In this document: positions 22,566 through 34,327 of the stretch, piece by piece
How the letters are laid out: every line of letters starts with the position of its first letter
Numbering within the stretch: the stretch's first letter is position 1
Assembly: GCA_003427395.1 (NCBI GenBank)
Contig: BFEA01000007.1
Span: 1,242,472-1,306,471 of the forward strand
Direction: 5' to 3'
DNA length: 64,000 nucleotides
Source of the DNA: Chara braunii
Lineage: Eukaryota > Streptophyta > Charophyceae > Charales > Characeae
The notes under the pieces: model-generated
Told to the model about the DNA's origin: nothing
The model's database searches: none
The model's input: only the letters and a program-made list of their open reading frames with translations
Translations under genes and position numbers: made by a program

Positions 22566-23190
22566 GAATCGTTCTTGATTCCGTTCTTGAATCCGTTCTC
22601 GATCCCGTTTAACATGCCCACGGTCTTGATCTTGTTCATGATCACACACCTTCTTCTTTTTTTTCCTTCTTCGAAACCCGAACAGTGGCGCAAAGAGGAT
22701 CAATTTCCTTGACTACGGCTCCTCACCTTCTCCCATCGGTAAAATTCTCTACGTTTTCTAGGGCTGCCGTTTGTTCGCACTTTACTAGATCCACCCTTTC
22801 TCGATCGGTCATCCCAACAGAACTGCGGCCCCTCTGCTACTCCGACCCTCCTTGTGCCCCCATCTATTCACTCGATGTAGCGGACCTCTGGTTGGCCTAT
22901 GAGACCAACCCCTTGGCCTGTTCACACATGCCTGTGTTGTATTCGGGGTAGTGCAGTGCAGTCCAGTCCAGTACCTCTGTCGATACCAGCCAGTCCAGTC
23001 TAGTCCCGTCAGTCCGCTGGGGTATACCCCAAATGTTGTCTGTTTTCTGATTCATTCTGCATTCGCACAGTTTGGAGTATGTGCGTTGGAGTCAGGCGTG
23101 GGAGCTGCGCTGTGCCATCTCGCTCCCCCTTCTTCCTCCATCTCCATCTTTGTCCCAGGCGGAGCACCACACCTGGTGGGTCCGCCACAC

Positions 23191-23203
23191 TGGTATCGGA
23201 GCC
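23191..23203 (+). other. Isolated primer-binding site, initiator tRNA-Met type
   Basis: TGGTATCGGAGCC, identical to the PBS of the three Ty3/gypsy copies, preceded by CCGCCACAC. It suggests the end of another LTR element to the left. No leader ORF or gag is visible beside it; GC-rich sequence follows up to the gap. Confidence 0.5.
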
Positions 23204-23569
23204 GGAACGCTCCTCGCTCCCACCCACCACCCCGCATAGCAGGGAAAACCGCCCCGCACAACAGGGAAAATAGCAAAACCCGATACCAGGGTTTTTGGCT
23301 GTTTTCCGGGCGGCTTTTGATGAAAACGAGGGAAAACAAACGCTGTAGCAGGAGAGCGACACGTGGCGAAAAAAACACGTGCCGTCACGATCGCGTGCGC
23401 ACAAGCGCCAAGGCCAAGGCCGCCGTACGCGCGCGCCACGTGCCCACGCTGCCTCGCCCCGCCCTGCTCCTGGACTATGCCAAAGTCGCCGCACGAGCGC
23501 GTCACGCGCTCACGCTTCCCCGCTGCCCCGCCTCGCCCCGCTCCCGGATTATATTATAAAGATCCGAGA

Positions 23570-23665
23570 TTTTGCTGCTGTCGGGGTTTGAACCCGGGCA
23601 GCTGTTGGGCTTGCGCGTGCGTAGCTGTCGTGGTAACACACTCGCCATACTGTTTGTATGGCTTG
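23570..23665 (-). ncRNA. tRNA-like SINE head (candidate)
   Basis: Minus-strand GGTTCAAACCCC sits in a T-arm-like hairpin (CCCGGG TTCAAAC CCCG), a good pol III B box. A weak A-box-like TGGCGAGTGTGTTAC lies about 50 nt before it. No full cloverleaf could be drawn. Confidence 0.3.
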
Positions 23666-23703
23666 GTAGCGTGACACACTGCTGTTGAAGAGGTGCGTGG
23701 TAG

Positions 23704-23928
23704 NNNNNNNNNNNNNNNNNNNNNNNNNNNNNNNNNNNNNNNNNNNNNNNNNNNNNNNNNNNNNNNNNNNNNNNNNNNNNNNNNNNNNNNNNNNNNNNNN
23801 NNNNNNNNNNNNNNNNNNNNNNNNNNNNNNNNNNNNNNNNNNNNNNNNNNNNNNNNNNNNNNNNNNNNNNNNNNNNNNNNNNNNNNNNNNNNNNNNNNNN
23901 NNNNNNNNNNNNNNNNNNNNNNNNNNNN
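23704..23928. other. Assembly gap (225 N)
   Basis: Run of N. Single N positions also occur at 26091, 44021 and 51663, the second inside a (CT)n array. Confidence 1.
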
Positions 23929-24099
23929 CAGCTTGCTCTGAAGACTGAAGACCCCCCTCGCTAGGGGGCTGCACCACATTATTTTTTTACTATTTTTGTA
24001 CTGCTGTTGCAGCAGCTCGAGATTCCCCCCCTGGCTAGGGGGCTGTGTGACTGTGGCAGTAGGGTGGTTGATTAAGATCTCAGCCAACCCTAGATCATC

Positions 24100-25440
24100 A
24101 TCATCATCCTTTTTATTGCTGCGGCATCAGGCCAGCAACACCTTGAAGGCGCACAGGATCTTGGTAGTGCTTTGCTCTTGGCCAATCAAGAGTCTGGTAT
24201 TATTTCTCTCCACTAACCTACTCTCCCCCAATCCCTTTTCTCTTTCCCCCCATCATCTAATTATCCCTTCTCACTCTACCACTACCCTCCTCCCACCTTC
24301 CTCTTCATTCATCTCCCACCTCCCTACTAATCTCATTTTCCCCATTTCCCACTTCACTCTTTCTCTCTCTCCCACCTATTTCTCTCTTCTTCATCACTTT
24401 TTCATCCCCTTGGCCCCCCCTACTTCGAATTTTTCTGTTTTTTTGTTTTTCTCTTTCTTTTTGATTTAAATCTTTTCATTTCTCCAAAAGTTCGAATCAT
24501 CTTATTTCCCTCCCTCCTCTCTCATTTTTTGATTTATTTTATTTTCTTTTTATTTATTCTGAAAATTTGAATTTCTTTGCTGCACCCTTAAATCTGATTA
24601 GGAGTTGGTCATTCTTGCTTTTCGGCACACAATTTGGACCCCGTGGGGGTAACGAAGTGCTGCTGAAATTTTCTGTTTTTCTTTCACTTAGTATTTTTCA
24701 CCACATTTTGACCCCTTGGGGGTAGCGAAGTGCTGTCAAAATCTCCTCATTTTACTTAGTTTTTTTTTCTTGACGGTACACTTCGACCCCATCGGGGTAA
24801 CGAAATGCTGCCAAAATATTTGAAAAATCAGACACTTCATTTCTCTCCACCTGGTCATCTACTTATTTACTTATTTATTTATTTATTTATTATTTATTTT
24901 TTAAAATTTTGAATTTGCGGCATTTTGAAAATTTGTGTGCTTATCTTGGTCTCTCATTTCCCTTGGCACATTCTTGACCCCATGGGGGGTAGAGAAATGC
25001 TGCCGAAAATTCTAAAAAAATAAATATTATTTATCTCTTCGTATTTTATTTTCTTATTTTTTAAATTATTTTTATTATTTATTTATTTCCTTATTTATTT
25101 TTATTTTTCTCCAGAATTTTTGTTGGTTATTTATTTTTCCTCCCGCATTTCCCCCCTATGCTTGCTATTTTATTCTCTTGATTAGGTAGCCGGTACCGTA
25201 CCCTAACCACTCAAACTCCGGTTAGGGTTTTCTTAGGGTTTTTCTAGGGCATAGGGTTTTCCTAACCCCCCTACGTTCCCTTCTCATTCGACCACCCTGG
25301 ATCCGAACTACTCCTCCCCCTTTGACGGCGCCCGCGCTTGATTTACTAGCGCCGCCTGTCGACTTCTATCGCAGAACTCCCCCCACGCCCTCCGCTCATG
25401 TGGACCTCCCCCGGGCCTCTTTAGACCGGCCCGTTACCTC
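24100..25440. other. Pyrimidine-rich region with four copies of a dyad motif
   Basis: No gene. 24630-25010 holds four copies of a motif like TTGACCCCATGGGGGTAACG followed by AARTGCTGCCAAAAT, near 24633, 24708, 24782 and 24974. GACCCC/GGGGTA forms a short palindrome in each. 25220-25280 carries TTAGGGTTTT runs (telo-box AAACCCTAA on the minus strand). It could be an LTR or 5' leader of the element starting at 25444. Confidence 0.5.
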
Positions 25441-25443
25441 CCT

Positions 25444-25623
25444 ATGGCCGACGAAGTGTCACAAGCCGCCGAGGCGGCGACAACCTCGGCATCGGGCTCC
25501 ACACCCGTGCCGACGGACCAGGGCCATCAGCCCCAGGGGGATCTGCACACCCTCATCACCTCCCTCCTTGCGCCCTTACAGGCGCAGATGGCGACTCTTG
25601 TCGCTGGCTTGCGGCAACTCTAG
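25444..25623 (+). CDS. Short ORF, possible gag start
   Basis: 59 codons from ATG to TAG: acidic Ala/Thr/Pro-rich start (MADEVSQAAEAATTS), then a hydrophobic helix LHTLITSLLAPLQAQMATLV. This composition is common at gag N-termini of LTR elements. Beyond the stop a Ser/Pro-rich stretch continues to about 25800 without a capsid core. No confirming domain. Confidence 0.25.
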   Translation: MADEVSQAAEAATTSASGSTPVPTDQGHQPQGDLHTLITSLLAPLQAQMATLVAGLRQL

Positions 25624-25981
25624 GACGTTGGTCGTCCTTCCTCTTCTCACTCCCTCTCTTCTCCTGGTTCCCAGTCCGGGTCCCCCGTCCTCCGATATGG
25701 TGGCCACGACGGAGCTTCCTCCTCTGCCGCCCCCGACCCGGCCATCCTGGTGACCGTCCCCCTACTGGATATATCTGGATACGGCTTCCGTCCACATAAG
25801 GTTGACGACATCAGAAAAACACCATGTCCAACTTATTTTCAGGAAATTTCAGCATCGAGTAGCCCGAACATGCCTTACCGCAGGGGATCAACCTCGATTA
25901 CAGCCACGAGCTTCACCCTGTGCTTATGAGCAAAATGAGGATGAATCCCCCCCTAGAATGCAGGCTCATGTCTCTCTCTTT

Positions 25982-25984
<3 letters not shown>

Positions 25985-26035
<51 letters not shown>
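25985..26035. repeat. (CA)n microsatellite
   Basis: About 24 CA units. Confidence 0.95.
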
Positions 26036-26036
<1 letters not shown>

Positions 26037-26175
26037 TTCTCTCCTGCGCACTCGCGTTCTCCCACTCGCTTGGTCTGTCCGCTCAGTTTCNGAATGACGC
26101 GGTCCGAAGGGTCCCACCCTCACATTTCAAGTCACCTCCGACGGCTCCCTAGAGATTTCCGTCATTTTGCTTAGG

Positions 26176-26198
26176 CCGCCCTTATTTTTTAAGGGCGG
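26176..26198. repeat. Small hairpin
   Basis: CCGCCCTTA and TAAGGGCGG pair around TTTTT. The following 26200-27120 holds no recognised gene. Confidence 0.6.
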
Positions 26199-27059
26199 AT
26201 CCTACAAGTGAAGTGAAGTGAAAGAACTGACCAGCAAAATCAGTTTCTGCGTGAGAATAGTATAGCAAGATACACCCATGAAAGCCAACTATTACGCACG
26301 TTATATTTTGAGGAAAAAAACAAACCAGAGGAATCGACCGAAAGATACACCAAGTAAAAACAGGATTGATCCAACACTCGCGAGAACAAACTCGCACCAC
26401 ACATCACGCGGTCTCTCCTCAACGCATTTCGCCTACCCCGCACGTAGTCTCATCAGGAGGATTCTACCCAACAAACCAAGTGCTCAAAGCATGGAGGTTA
26501 ATCCTGCAGCCTACCTCCTTATATAGAACATCATCCTACACCTACCCTCGACCGATTACAAATACATCGAACACCCTGCGTCAAGGAAGAAGTGGAGAAG
26601 TGAGCACCCGCGTGGAGAACCCGAGGGTGATGACAAAGCAACGGCGATCTCAACCGTGCAAAGAGCACGTTCAGTCCCAAATCCGCCATTGGCCTCATGC
26701 CTTCAGGTTCCTGTACACAAAAAAAAATGAAGATCAACAAAAAAAGACCAAAATCTGGAAACATTTCGAAGTTCGTTTTCATCGTGATTAGAGTGTGGTG
26801 GAATGATAATTTTCTAAGAATCCTTACATTTCAAGTGGTGTCGAACGAGGCCCTAAGTTAAGACAAAAACCTTTTTTTTTTTTTTTTTTTTTTTTTTGAG
26901 GTGTTTTGAGGTCATTTGAGATACCGGGGCCATTACTCGGCTTCGACTAAGAACAATTTGTGAACACGATGAGATTCAGAAACATGGGCAGGATCCTGAG
27001 TATGTAATGACCTATTAGGGAATTACTCATGCAATAACCTGCCACAAAGGTCCTACGAA

Positions 27060-27850
27060 TGCTCACTACCTTCAGGTTCCCTAACAAACCCTTTTAAGAC
27101 TTCCCAACACCGTCTTACTCCTTGCTAAGGTCTTCCAGGCCTCATGCCCCCACCCTGCTAGGTTACAGGGCAACACAACTCGCCCCAACTCCGAGCAGCA
27201 TCATCCCAGCAGCAACCCTTGGTCGTCCCTTGGGATGCCCACCCCAAAGCATCCCCAGATCTCTCTACTAGGCCTTATGCTCCTGCATCAACAGGTTACA
27301 GGGCAACACCCCAGCACCGGCCAGCGTCGTTCTGACATCGAACGACCATAGATCACTGAGTATAACAGCATCGAAACCGCCTAAGATGGATTGCTAAGGA
27401 AACCTAAAGTCCTAAGACATTCATAAGAACAACCGGCTTTTTTTTTTTTTTTTTCATTCAGACTCTACCAAGTCAATAGAATATCTGTGTCAAAAAGTCT
27501 TCCCATCACAAATCAGATAGGTGAAACCTATTCAATCCACCTACGACCACCACCAGCATGGCTAATTTCAGCACGAACCGAAGCTTTTCCAGGCCTCATG
27601 CTCCTATCAGGTTAGGTTACAGAGTTGCACCACCTTGCTACAACACCAGCCAGCATTGCTCTAGTTACGACCCCCAATAACCACTGGGATTGCCCTTGCA
27701 AACAGCCCCCCAGAGCTCCCTACCAGGCCTCACGCCCCCACTAAGGTAGGTCATCGAGTTGCGCCACCTGGCTCCGGCTCGGACCAGCGTTGCTCGAGCA
27801 TCGGTCTTCGAGGGCCACCGACTTTTCAACCACCCCTCGCAGGATCACAG
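27060..27850 (+). repeat. Dispersed repeat with internal units
   Basis: Four diverged units, near 27131, 27265, 27590 and 27735, each with CCAGGCCTCATGC then GGTTACAGGG..ACACC, then CCAGCR. 27060-27395 matches 47070-47350 on the opposite strand closely, including GGGATGCCCACCCCAAAGCA. No coding frame is maintained. Confidence 0.75.
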
Positions 27851-28439
27851 ATGGCTTGCCAGATAACACCTATTCCTACAACCTCCTCGAGAGGCAACCA
27901 AATGGTAAGCTATAGTAAACTGGATGATAGATTTCTTCGAGAGAGATGGTCCCTCCCTCCCCCTACCCCTTCCCCCTCAGCCCTACACTGCCTCCGCCGA
28001 GGAGAGTCACCCACTCTCCCTCGGCCCCAATATAGGACCAATCCTCTCCCTCCCTTTTCTCAAGAGCACGCAGTTCCCACCTAAAGCATGCCCCCCCGCA
28101 CCTTGCCCATTTCCGCCTCTGCAGGGACTGATGTTGACCCACACACATTCCCTGCCCCAGAATAAGGCAACCCCCTACTCCGCCCCTACCCTCTTTGAGA
28201 CATTCACCCCCCACCTTGCGATGCCCCTGCAGGGTAGAGCTCCCCCCACCCCCTTCCCGCCGTTCAGCCCTCCGGGAACAATCCGATCCAGCCGACTACA
28301 ATTATTGATGACACACTTACCAAAATATCATTCACTTGGATTTTGTTGATGACGATGGACAACACCCTGAAGACGATGATAATGAGAATGATGGTGGCAA
28401 CCAACTCACCTGCTGATACAGAGCAACATCTAATGAAAA

Positions 28440-28536
28440 CAAGCTGATGATGATGATGAAAATGATGAGAATGAAAACGGAATGATGATGCTGATCATAC
28501 CAAAGAGCAGCACCAACAGCCCCTATGATTACAAAC

Positions 28537-28573
<37 letters not shown>

Positions 28574-28745
28574 GATGATGTTGATGATATTGATGACGCA
28601 GTGATGATGATGATGATGGTGATGTAAGTAATGATGATGATGATGATGATGATGATGATGCTGATGAAGATGATGACGCACAACGCCCTATGATGGCTAC
28701 AAGATGATGATGTGTGATGATGAGCACCTTGGATGATAACCTAAA

Positions 28746-28794
<49 letters not shown>

Positions 28795-28805
28795 ATGATG
28801 ATGAC

Positions 28806-28847
<42 letters not shown>

Positions 28848-28852
28848 CAACG
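28440..28852. repeat. (GAT)n trinucleotide arrays
   Basis: Long GAT/ATG runs with interruptions. Frames give poly-Asp, poly-Met or (other strand) poly-Ile/Ser/His; none is a gene. Confidence 0.95.
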
Positions 28853-29270
28853 CCCTATGATGACGTCAAGCTTTGCCAACCGTGCCGTATGATGGAGAGA
28901 TATTTGATGATGGTGATACAACAATGAGTGACGAGCAGCACCCCTGATTCACGGCCCCTCGATAATAGTGATGATATACGCTTGCTCCCGCCCTGCAGGA
29001 GGTCGGGCCCAGCATCGGTCAGAATGTATCTTCCGCTAAGACACGGAAAGATACATCGCCTGATGCAGTGATTCGTAGGTGTCACTCGCCCTTTGTTTCA
29101 CCCTCTACTACTTACCTGCCTGCTGCTACCATGAAGGTGCAACTACTGCCAGAAGCACCGCTTAACAAGAGCTCGCACCATCGAGATGGAGAGCACAACC
29201 AGGCGATGAGCGGGAGATGGCGACTTTTGAATCCCGAAGAACTAGTCATGTAAGATTGATATGTCGAGAC

Positions 29271-29617
29271 CTGCGTACACGACGAACGTGTTCGCGCCCC
29301 TTCACGTTCGCGTGAACGTGTTCGCGCTTTTGCGTGAACAACTCGCAAACATGTTCGGGCAAACATTTGTTTTTCGTAAAAAAAAAAAAAAAAAGTTCGG
29401 TTTTTTATTTTTAACTCATGATTGGTTACGAATTGGAACATGACTCCAAAGCAGAAGTTGCTTGTATTTTTATTTTACCTAACATATATTGTTTTCAGAT
29501 TTTCTTGAGACCTTTTTTTTTTTTTTTATGTTCGCGTTCGGAGGGTTTTGGGCGCTTGTTCGCGTTCGTGCGAACATGTTCGTGTTCGCCTCCGAACGCG
29601 AACACGGTGCTACGTAG
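29271..29617 (+). mobile_element. Non-autonomous hAT-like element, copy A
   Basis: Starts CTGCGTACAC and ends GTGCTACGTAG, so the tips are inverted. It is flanked by the exact 8-bp direct repeat GTCGAGAC (29263-29270 and 29618-29625), the target duplication length of hAT transposons. The interior has GTTCGCG/CGCGAAC-rich subterminal repeats on both sides and a poly-A/poly-T core, and no transposase. A second copy is at 57893-58120. Superfamily is inferred from the 8-bp duplication only. Confidence 0.7.
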
Positions 29618-30587
29618 GTCGAGACCATGAGGGAACCAGACACATGCATGATGAACGATAACTATCATCTAGCAATCTGATCATGACAAGGTAACCGCCC
29701 TACCCTAGGGGTTGCGAGATGTGAAGAAAGAGAAAGAATCTATCGATAGAACGCAGAAAGGCACATTGCCTATCTAACCTTTGTGCAGCTCCCATCTTCC
29801 ACGCAACAAAAACTATTAATGAAACGCCAAAACTATCCCTTCCATCATGTTCATCTCGCGTCAAAACCCCAGTTTCGACCCGTCTCTTGCCCAATCACAT
29901 TAAGAAACGAGTGGGCTACGCAACTTACACTCTCGCTCTTTCTTTTTTTTCTCCCTCCTCGGCTCTGCCTCGCAAACTCTTTGTCTCCCATCTCCTTTTT
30001 TATCCTCTCATCAGCCAATCCGATTTCACCATGCAGGTCGCCCTCCTTCAAAAGTCGTTTTGCACTTTACCCCGCTTGTTTCTGTTAGGAATTGTGCACG
30101 CTATAAGTTCTTCCCTCCGCCTTCGTCATTGCCAAGTTTTCTCCACGGCCCATCTTCTCGTTTCCTTCCTCCTCTACTCTGGCGGCACTTAGCGCAGTCC
30201 GACCCTTTCGATAACTCCAACTACCTTCAGGGGACTTTCAGAGGGAACCAACTACTCGATGGTTCGATAGTCCTTCGCCCCTATACCCAAGTCTGATGAA
30301 AGAACTGCATGTCAGTTCAGGTGCACGCGACTTCAGAAGGAACCAACTGCTTTGTGGCTCTGCACATCACACAGGGCATACTCACACTAGGACCTTCTGG
30401 GCTAAGCTTCGGATCATGGGACCGGATGTAAGTGCAGTCAGATACATCCAAAAAAGTCCCAGTGTAAGTACGACTTGTATGTTAGTTTTGCTATGAGCCC
30501 TTACAAGGATACCGCCTGGTTGTGCCCTTCCCAAGCATAGGTCACCATCTTTCGGGCCCCAATGGGCAGGCTCACACTTAAACCTTC

Positions 30588-31421
30588 TCATAGCAGATCG
30601 TGGTTGGCGTGTGGTGCACTTACAGAGTGCCCCCGCGCTTCTGTTTCTTCTGCCGATAGAGGAATTTCGTCAGCATCCCGACTACGGAGGAAGCCGAAAG
30701 GGCCCGCCCAAAGAGGCGTGTGCTCAAGGTCCTCGACTGCCATGAAAGCCATCCGTGGGGAGGGTTTCAATTGCTCCCCACGGTAAAGCTGGTTACAGCA
30801 GCCCATGGTGGCCTGCACCCCACGTACAGTCGAGGAGGGTGGTGACGCTGTCATCGTCCACCCCCATTGACGGGGGATACACGACTTCCCCCCATCCCCT
30901 TTTTCGATCAGCAATTTCAAGCATTCTTTAACTCTCTTTCCAAACTCTCTTCATCCCCTCTGCGGTACTCCTTTGTCGTCGGTCTTAGAACCAGTTTCTT
31001 GCCTGGTCAACAGACGAGACCTTAAGAAAGGAAAAAAAAAAATAAAAAAAATAATAATAAAATTAGTAGAACTGAAGAGGACGAGGACCCACCGGCACCC
31101 TCTTGGTCTCGAACCCCCTTATGAATAGTCCCAGAACTGTGATTGGGGTTATCAGCATAAAACGACTCTTCGTCTTGGCCTTCCAGCAACCCCCGATCGC
31201 TGGATAACGCCGTTTGTGCCAATGTTCTCGCCGCCTGACACTATGGTCATCGGACACACTATATGCGTTGCTGAAAACTCTCGACTTACCCCTATGCTAG
31301 ATTCAATAGCGTCGTGCCTTTCAACGAGTCGCCAAACACAATCTTCCCGCGCATACAAAGGTAAGGTCTTTATCCCCTTTGCGTTAAGCCCTGCCTGAGG
31401 CCGAGCCAGTCTACAAAGCAA
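30588..31421 (-). other. Candidate exons of an unknown gene
   Basis: On the minus strand, 31421-31290 encodes a protein-like stretch (GIKTLPLYAREDCVWRLVE) ending at a strong GTAAGT donor. Joining in phase to an AG acceptor at 31234 gives another protein-like stretch with LLEGQDEESFYADNPNHSS. Farther on, 30588-30920 is open and ends near a CTGTAAGT donor. The first intron would be only about 55 nt, which is short. No family recognised; may be chance. Confidence 0.22.
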
Positions 31422-31469
31422 AACTAGTCTTTATAAGATGCAAAAAAAAAAAAAAAAAAAAACCCTACA

Positions 31470-31560
31470 GAGATGGGGATTTAACCAGGCCTTATGGTTT
31501 TGGCGACTTCCGCCGGCCTGGTATAGTCGTCGACTAAACGGTCATCTCACTGTGCTACGC
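31470..31560 (-). ncRNA. tRNA-like SINE head (candidate)
   Basis: Minus strand has TAGCACAGTGAG, an almost perfect pol III A box, and about 67 nt later GGTTAAATCCC, a weaker B box. 31440-31461 is a poly-A tract. Confidence 0.35.
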
Positions 31561-32121
31561 AATAATGCGGGCCACACACACTCTCTAAGTCAATCATATT
31601 AGGTTTGGGCTATTGCCAAAAGTCAGGTTGCCGAGATGAGCTCCCCGACGGGATCTGTCCCATCAATGCGTTATGTTTATCAAGGACGCACCCAGTGCGA
31701 CCTTTAAAAACGACGACAAATACCCTTGCAAGGGTGTTTGCTACAAGAACGCTGTGAAAGGGATGGGCCGCAAAATTTTAGTTACTCGTACCACGGGCTT
31801 TGGTGTCGTGTGTGAGGTACGAAACTCTTACATCCTAGCCTACGTGGCATGACAACCATTGGATGGACAGAGGGAGGTTATCCTTGGGACGGGCGAGGCA
31901 GGCAGGGGCTGCCAGACCCACGAATCGATAACCTGTTGGGCACAGAGCTCTTCATAAAGAAGATTTGTTCCTGCTTGATGTGAAATGGGCTAGCTCCTTT
32001 TTGATGGAGCATCCCTGGTTGAGATAATATGGCGCAGTCCATTCCGACCGCGCGAAATCGCTCGGGCGCCATTGTAGACCATGTGCAACAGTGCAACGAT
32101 GACACGCTTAAATCGGAAAAA

Positions 32122-32152
<31 letters not shown>

Positions 32153-32199
32153 TTCGGAATCGTATGGATCCGAATTTAGGTCTGTATTTCAACAGTTCG

Positions 32200-33600
32200 T
32201 GGATCATCCATGACTGAAGAGTGACCGTTGGTTTCAACCAACGAGAAAAAACAAAAAAAATAAAAAAAAAACGAAGCGTTTGTTGGCGCACGCCGCACTT
32301 AGGGGGAAGGCGAAGTGGAAGGTGCCCTGTGACGAACCGATTTCTGTTCCTCGCGATCTTCCGCGCGAGGACAATGAGGGGTCCTAAGACAGGAAGGTTG
32401 GGCCAATTATGGGAGATCGAGATCGAAGAGAAAATTGCATCGGTGTCCTCGCTTCTTCGTCTTTTTACGTCGCTTCTTTTTGGACGACTGGGTTCAGGGA
32501 TGGGCAAGTCCCAGGATGATCGGTTGACTAGCGCGGCGACAGAGGCGCGATTAATAATGTTGGACGTCGCTTCTTTCTTGCTCTATTGTCGGGTTCTTGG
32601 CGCGGTGATCGCGCGGGATGTTTTGCTTCGTTTTGAATTTCTTTTTGAATCTTGTCGAGCCCTCGATGACTCTCGGAATTTCGGACTTCCTTTTCGGATC
32701 TGTGCTTTTTGCATTTTTGCAGTAGTAGGAATTTAGGAATTTAGAAATTCGGGACTTCTTTTGTCGCGCGTTGCTTTTGCTTGCACGCTTATTTTTGTGG
32801 CTGCAGCGGAACTATGATTAATCGACGCCTTTAATCTTGTGTGTAACTGTAATTTTTGAGCAGGCGCCATTATAACTGTATCTTTCTTCTTGGGCTTCGT
32901 CTTTCCCACCCTCTCTTTTCCATTTGCTGTGACTGGTTAGCCGCGGACTGCATGCTAGGATCAATGAGTGGAGAGTGGCTTCGTCCCCTACGCCGCGGTC
33001 TGGTCAAGCAGAACGTAGGCAATCCCTTCACTTCTCTCTTCCAAGTCCTAGCAATTCTGTGTCCTTTGCGCAGGCATGCACGCTATAAATCTCAACTGCA
33101 CAATTAGATAACTCTCTTAACTAGTCACCGAAAGGTCGGGGTAGTGCGATCACTGAGGGTCGGCTCATGAGCGAAGTAAGAGGTGAGTTGAAGTGGGAGT
33201 TGGGCGACCCGACGAGCTGGTGCCGAATGTGCGAGATTGACGTGTGGGGCTACGACGGACTGTAGCGCGCAGGCAAATCCGACGGGCACAGAAGGGTTAA
33301 GTGGGGTGATAACTTCGTGGGTTGGTGCGTGACGACGTCTTTTGCGTAAGCGTCAGCTGACAGACTCGGGTGTGAGCGAACACCTCGTGTGGATACGTGT
33401 AAGCGCGATCTGAATTGCGCGGCCTACACGTGTCCACGCGCCGCGAGTCGCGATCGTTTACAAGCCTGGCACCCCCAATACCGGGATAGGTGAGGAATTT
33501 TCCTCCTTTCAATCACCAGAGCTGGCAGGAATTTCCGACACCATATCTGGAGATCCCCCTGTCAGTCAGAAGCGTGCGGAAGGATTCCACCATACTGCAA
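32200..33600 (+). other. Promoter/leader (LTR-like) region of element 2
   Basis: No gene. 32856-33340 aligns with the minus strand of 4040-4540 in element 1, with matching TATA context. This is LTR-like sequence. No matching 3' LTR was found after 40.8 kb, so the LTR limits cannot be set. Confidence 0.5.
33084..33090 (+). promoter_or_regulatory. TATA box of element 2 promoter
   Basis: TATAAAT, homologous in context to the element 1 box at 4301; 524 bp upstream of the leader ORF. Confidence 0.55.
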
Positions 33601-33607
33601 TGACAAG

Positions 33608-34015
33608 ATGGCGTACACATGGGACCCAGGGTACTTAGAGCAGTGGGAGGGGGAATATCTTAGACCGAGTTATCCAGAATTTCCCTGTCTAACCGAAAAC
33701 CGACTGTGTGCCTGAAACTTTCACCGTGCCATAACCAGCGACCCAAGGTGCCCCCGACTACCCGACCACTTATAACACGCAATATTTCATATCCCTCGGC
33801 TTCGTCGTCATCGCCACAAATTTCCCTCGCTTCCACATCCTCCTCCCATACCACCAGCTCGCAGTGGTTCCGTGGAATTCCATAGTCCCGTATTAGCCCC
33901 ACACGCCTTGCAGAAATTGTAGACGACGCGGCAACCGTCGAACTTCTGGAATTACGGAACCTACTCATAATATGCGACGACAATCGACACGCGTCTGCCC
34001 CCAGAGGTCCGACTC
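33608..34015 (+). pseudogene. Leader ORF upstream of PBS, element 2 (broken)
   Basis: Starts ATG at 33608 (MAYTWDPGYLEQ) and aligns with the element 1 leader. Lesions: a TGA near 33707, a frameshift near 33750 and a TAG at 33894-33896. Between and after these the conserved core is legible: DYPTTYNTQYF, GFVVIATNFP, LLPYHQLAVVPW and then a CxxC (PCRNCRRRG). Homologous to 2585-3169 and 52771-53286. Function unknown. Confidence 0.6.
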
Positions 34016-34308
34016 ATAGGAAACGCGACCCTCACGAACGGACCTCTAACCGAACCGCCGGGTCGGATGACCCAGAATGCACTGCGCATGTCATCTGCCT
34101 TATGCTACACGACATCGACTGCCATCAGACCGGAAGCAGCCCGTCCCTTAGCCTTATTGCACCTATGCCCCCGAAACCGCGTCACAGGAGATCTCAGTTC
34201 TGACCTGGGACTCCACCCCTACTTTCCCAAAAATCCTTGGCACACCCATTTTCGCACTTCCAGGCTCATATCCCACTCCGAACAGGAAGTCGCTACCGGG
34301 CGTGAGGT

Positions 34309-34321
34309 TGGTATCGGAGCC
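34309..34321 (+). other. Primer-binding site (element 2)
   Basis: TGGTATCGGAGCC, followed by TGACACGTG; see the identical sites at 2410, 23191 and 52524. Confidence 0.75.
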
Positions 34322-34327
34322 TGACAC

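Noticed and set aside
28332-28850. 172-codon Ile/Ser/His-rich minus-strand ORF
   Set aside because: Entirely a GAT trinucleotide repeat read in reverse.
28500-28850. CRISPR-like array
   Set aside because: Simple trinucleotide repeat without unique spacers; eukaryotic context.
33660-33983. 107-codon minus-strand ORF
   Set aside because: It is the shadow of the plus-strand leader ORF of element 2, which has conserved homologues.
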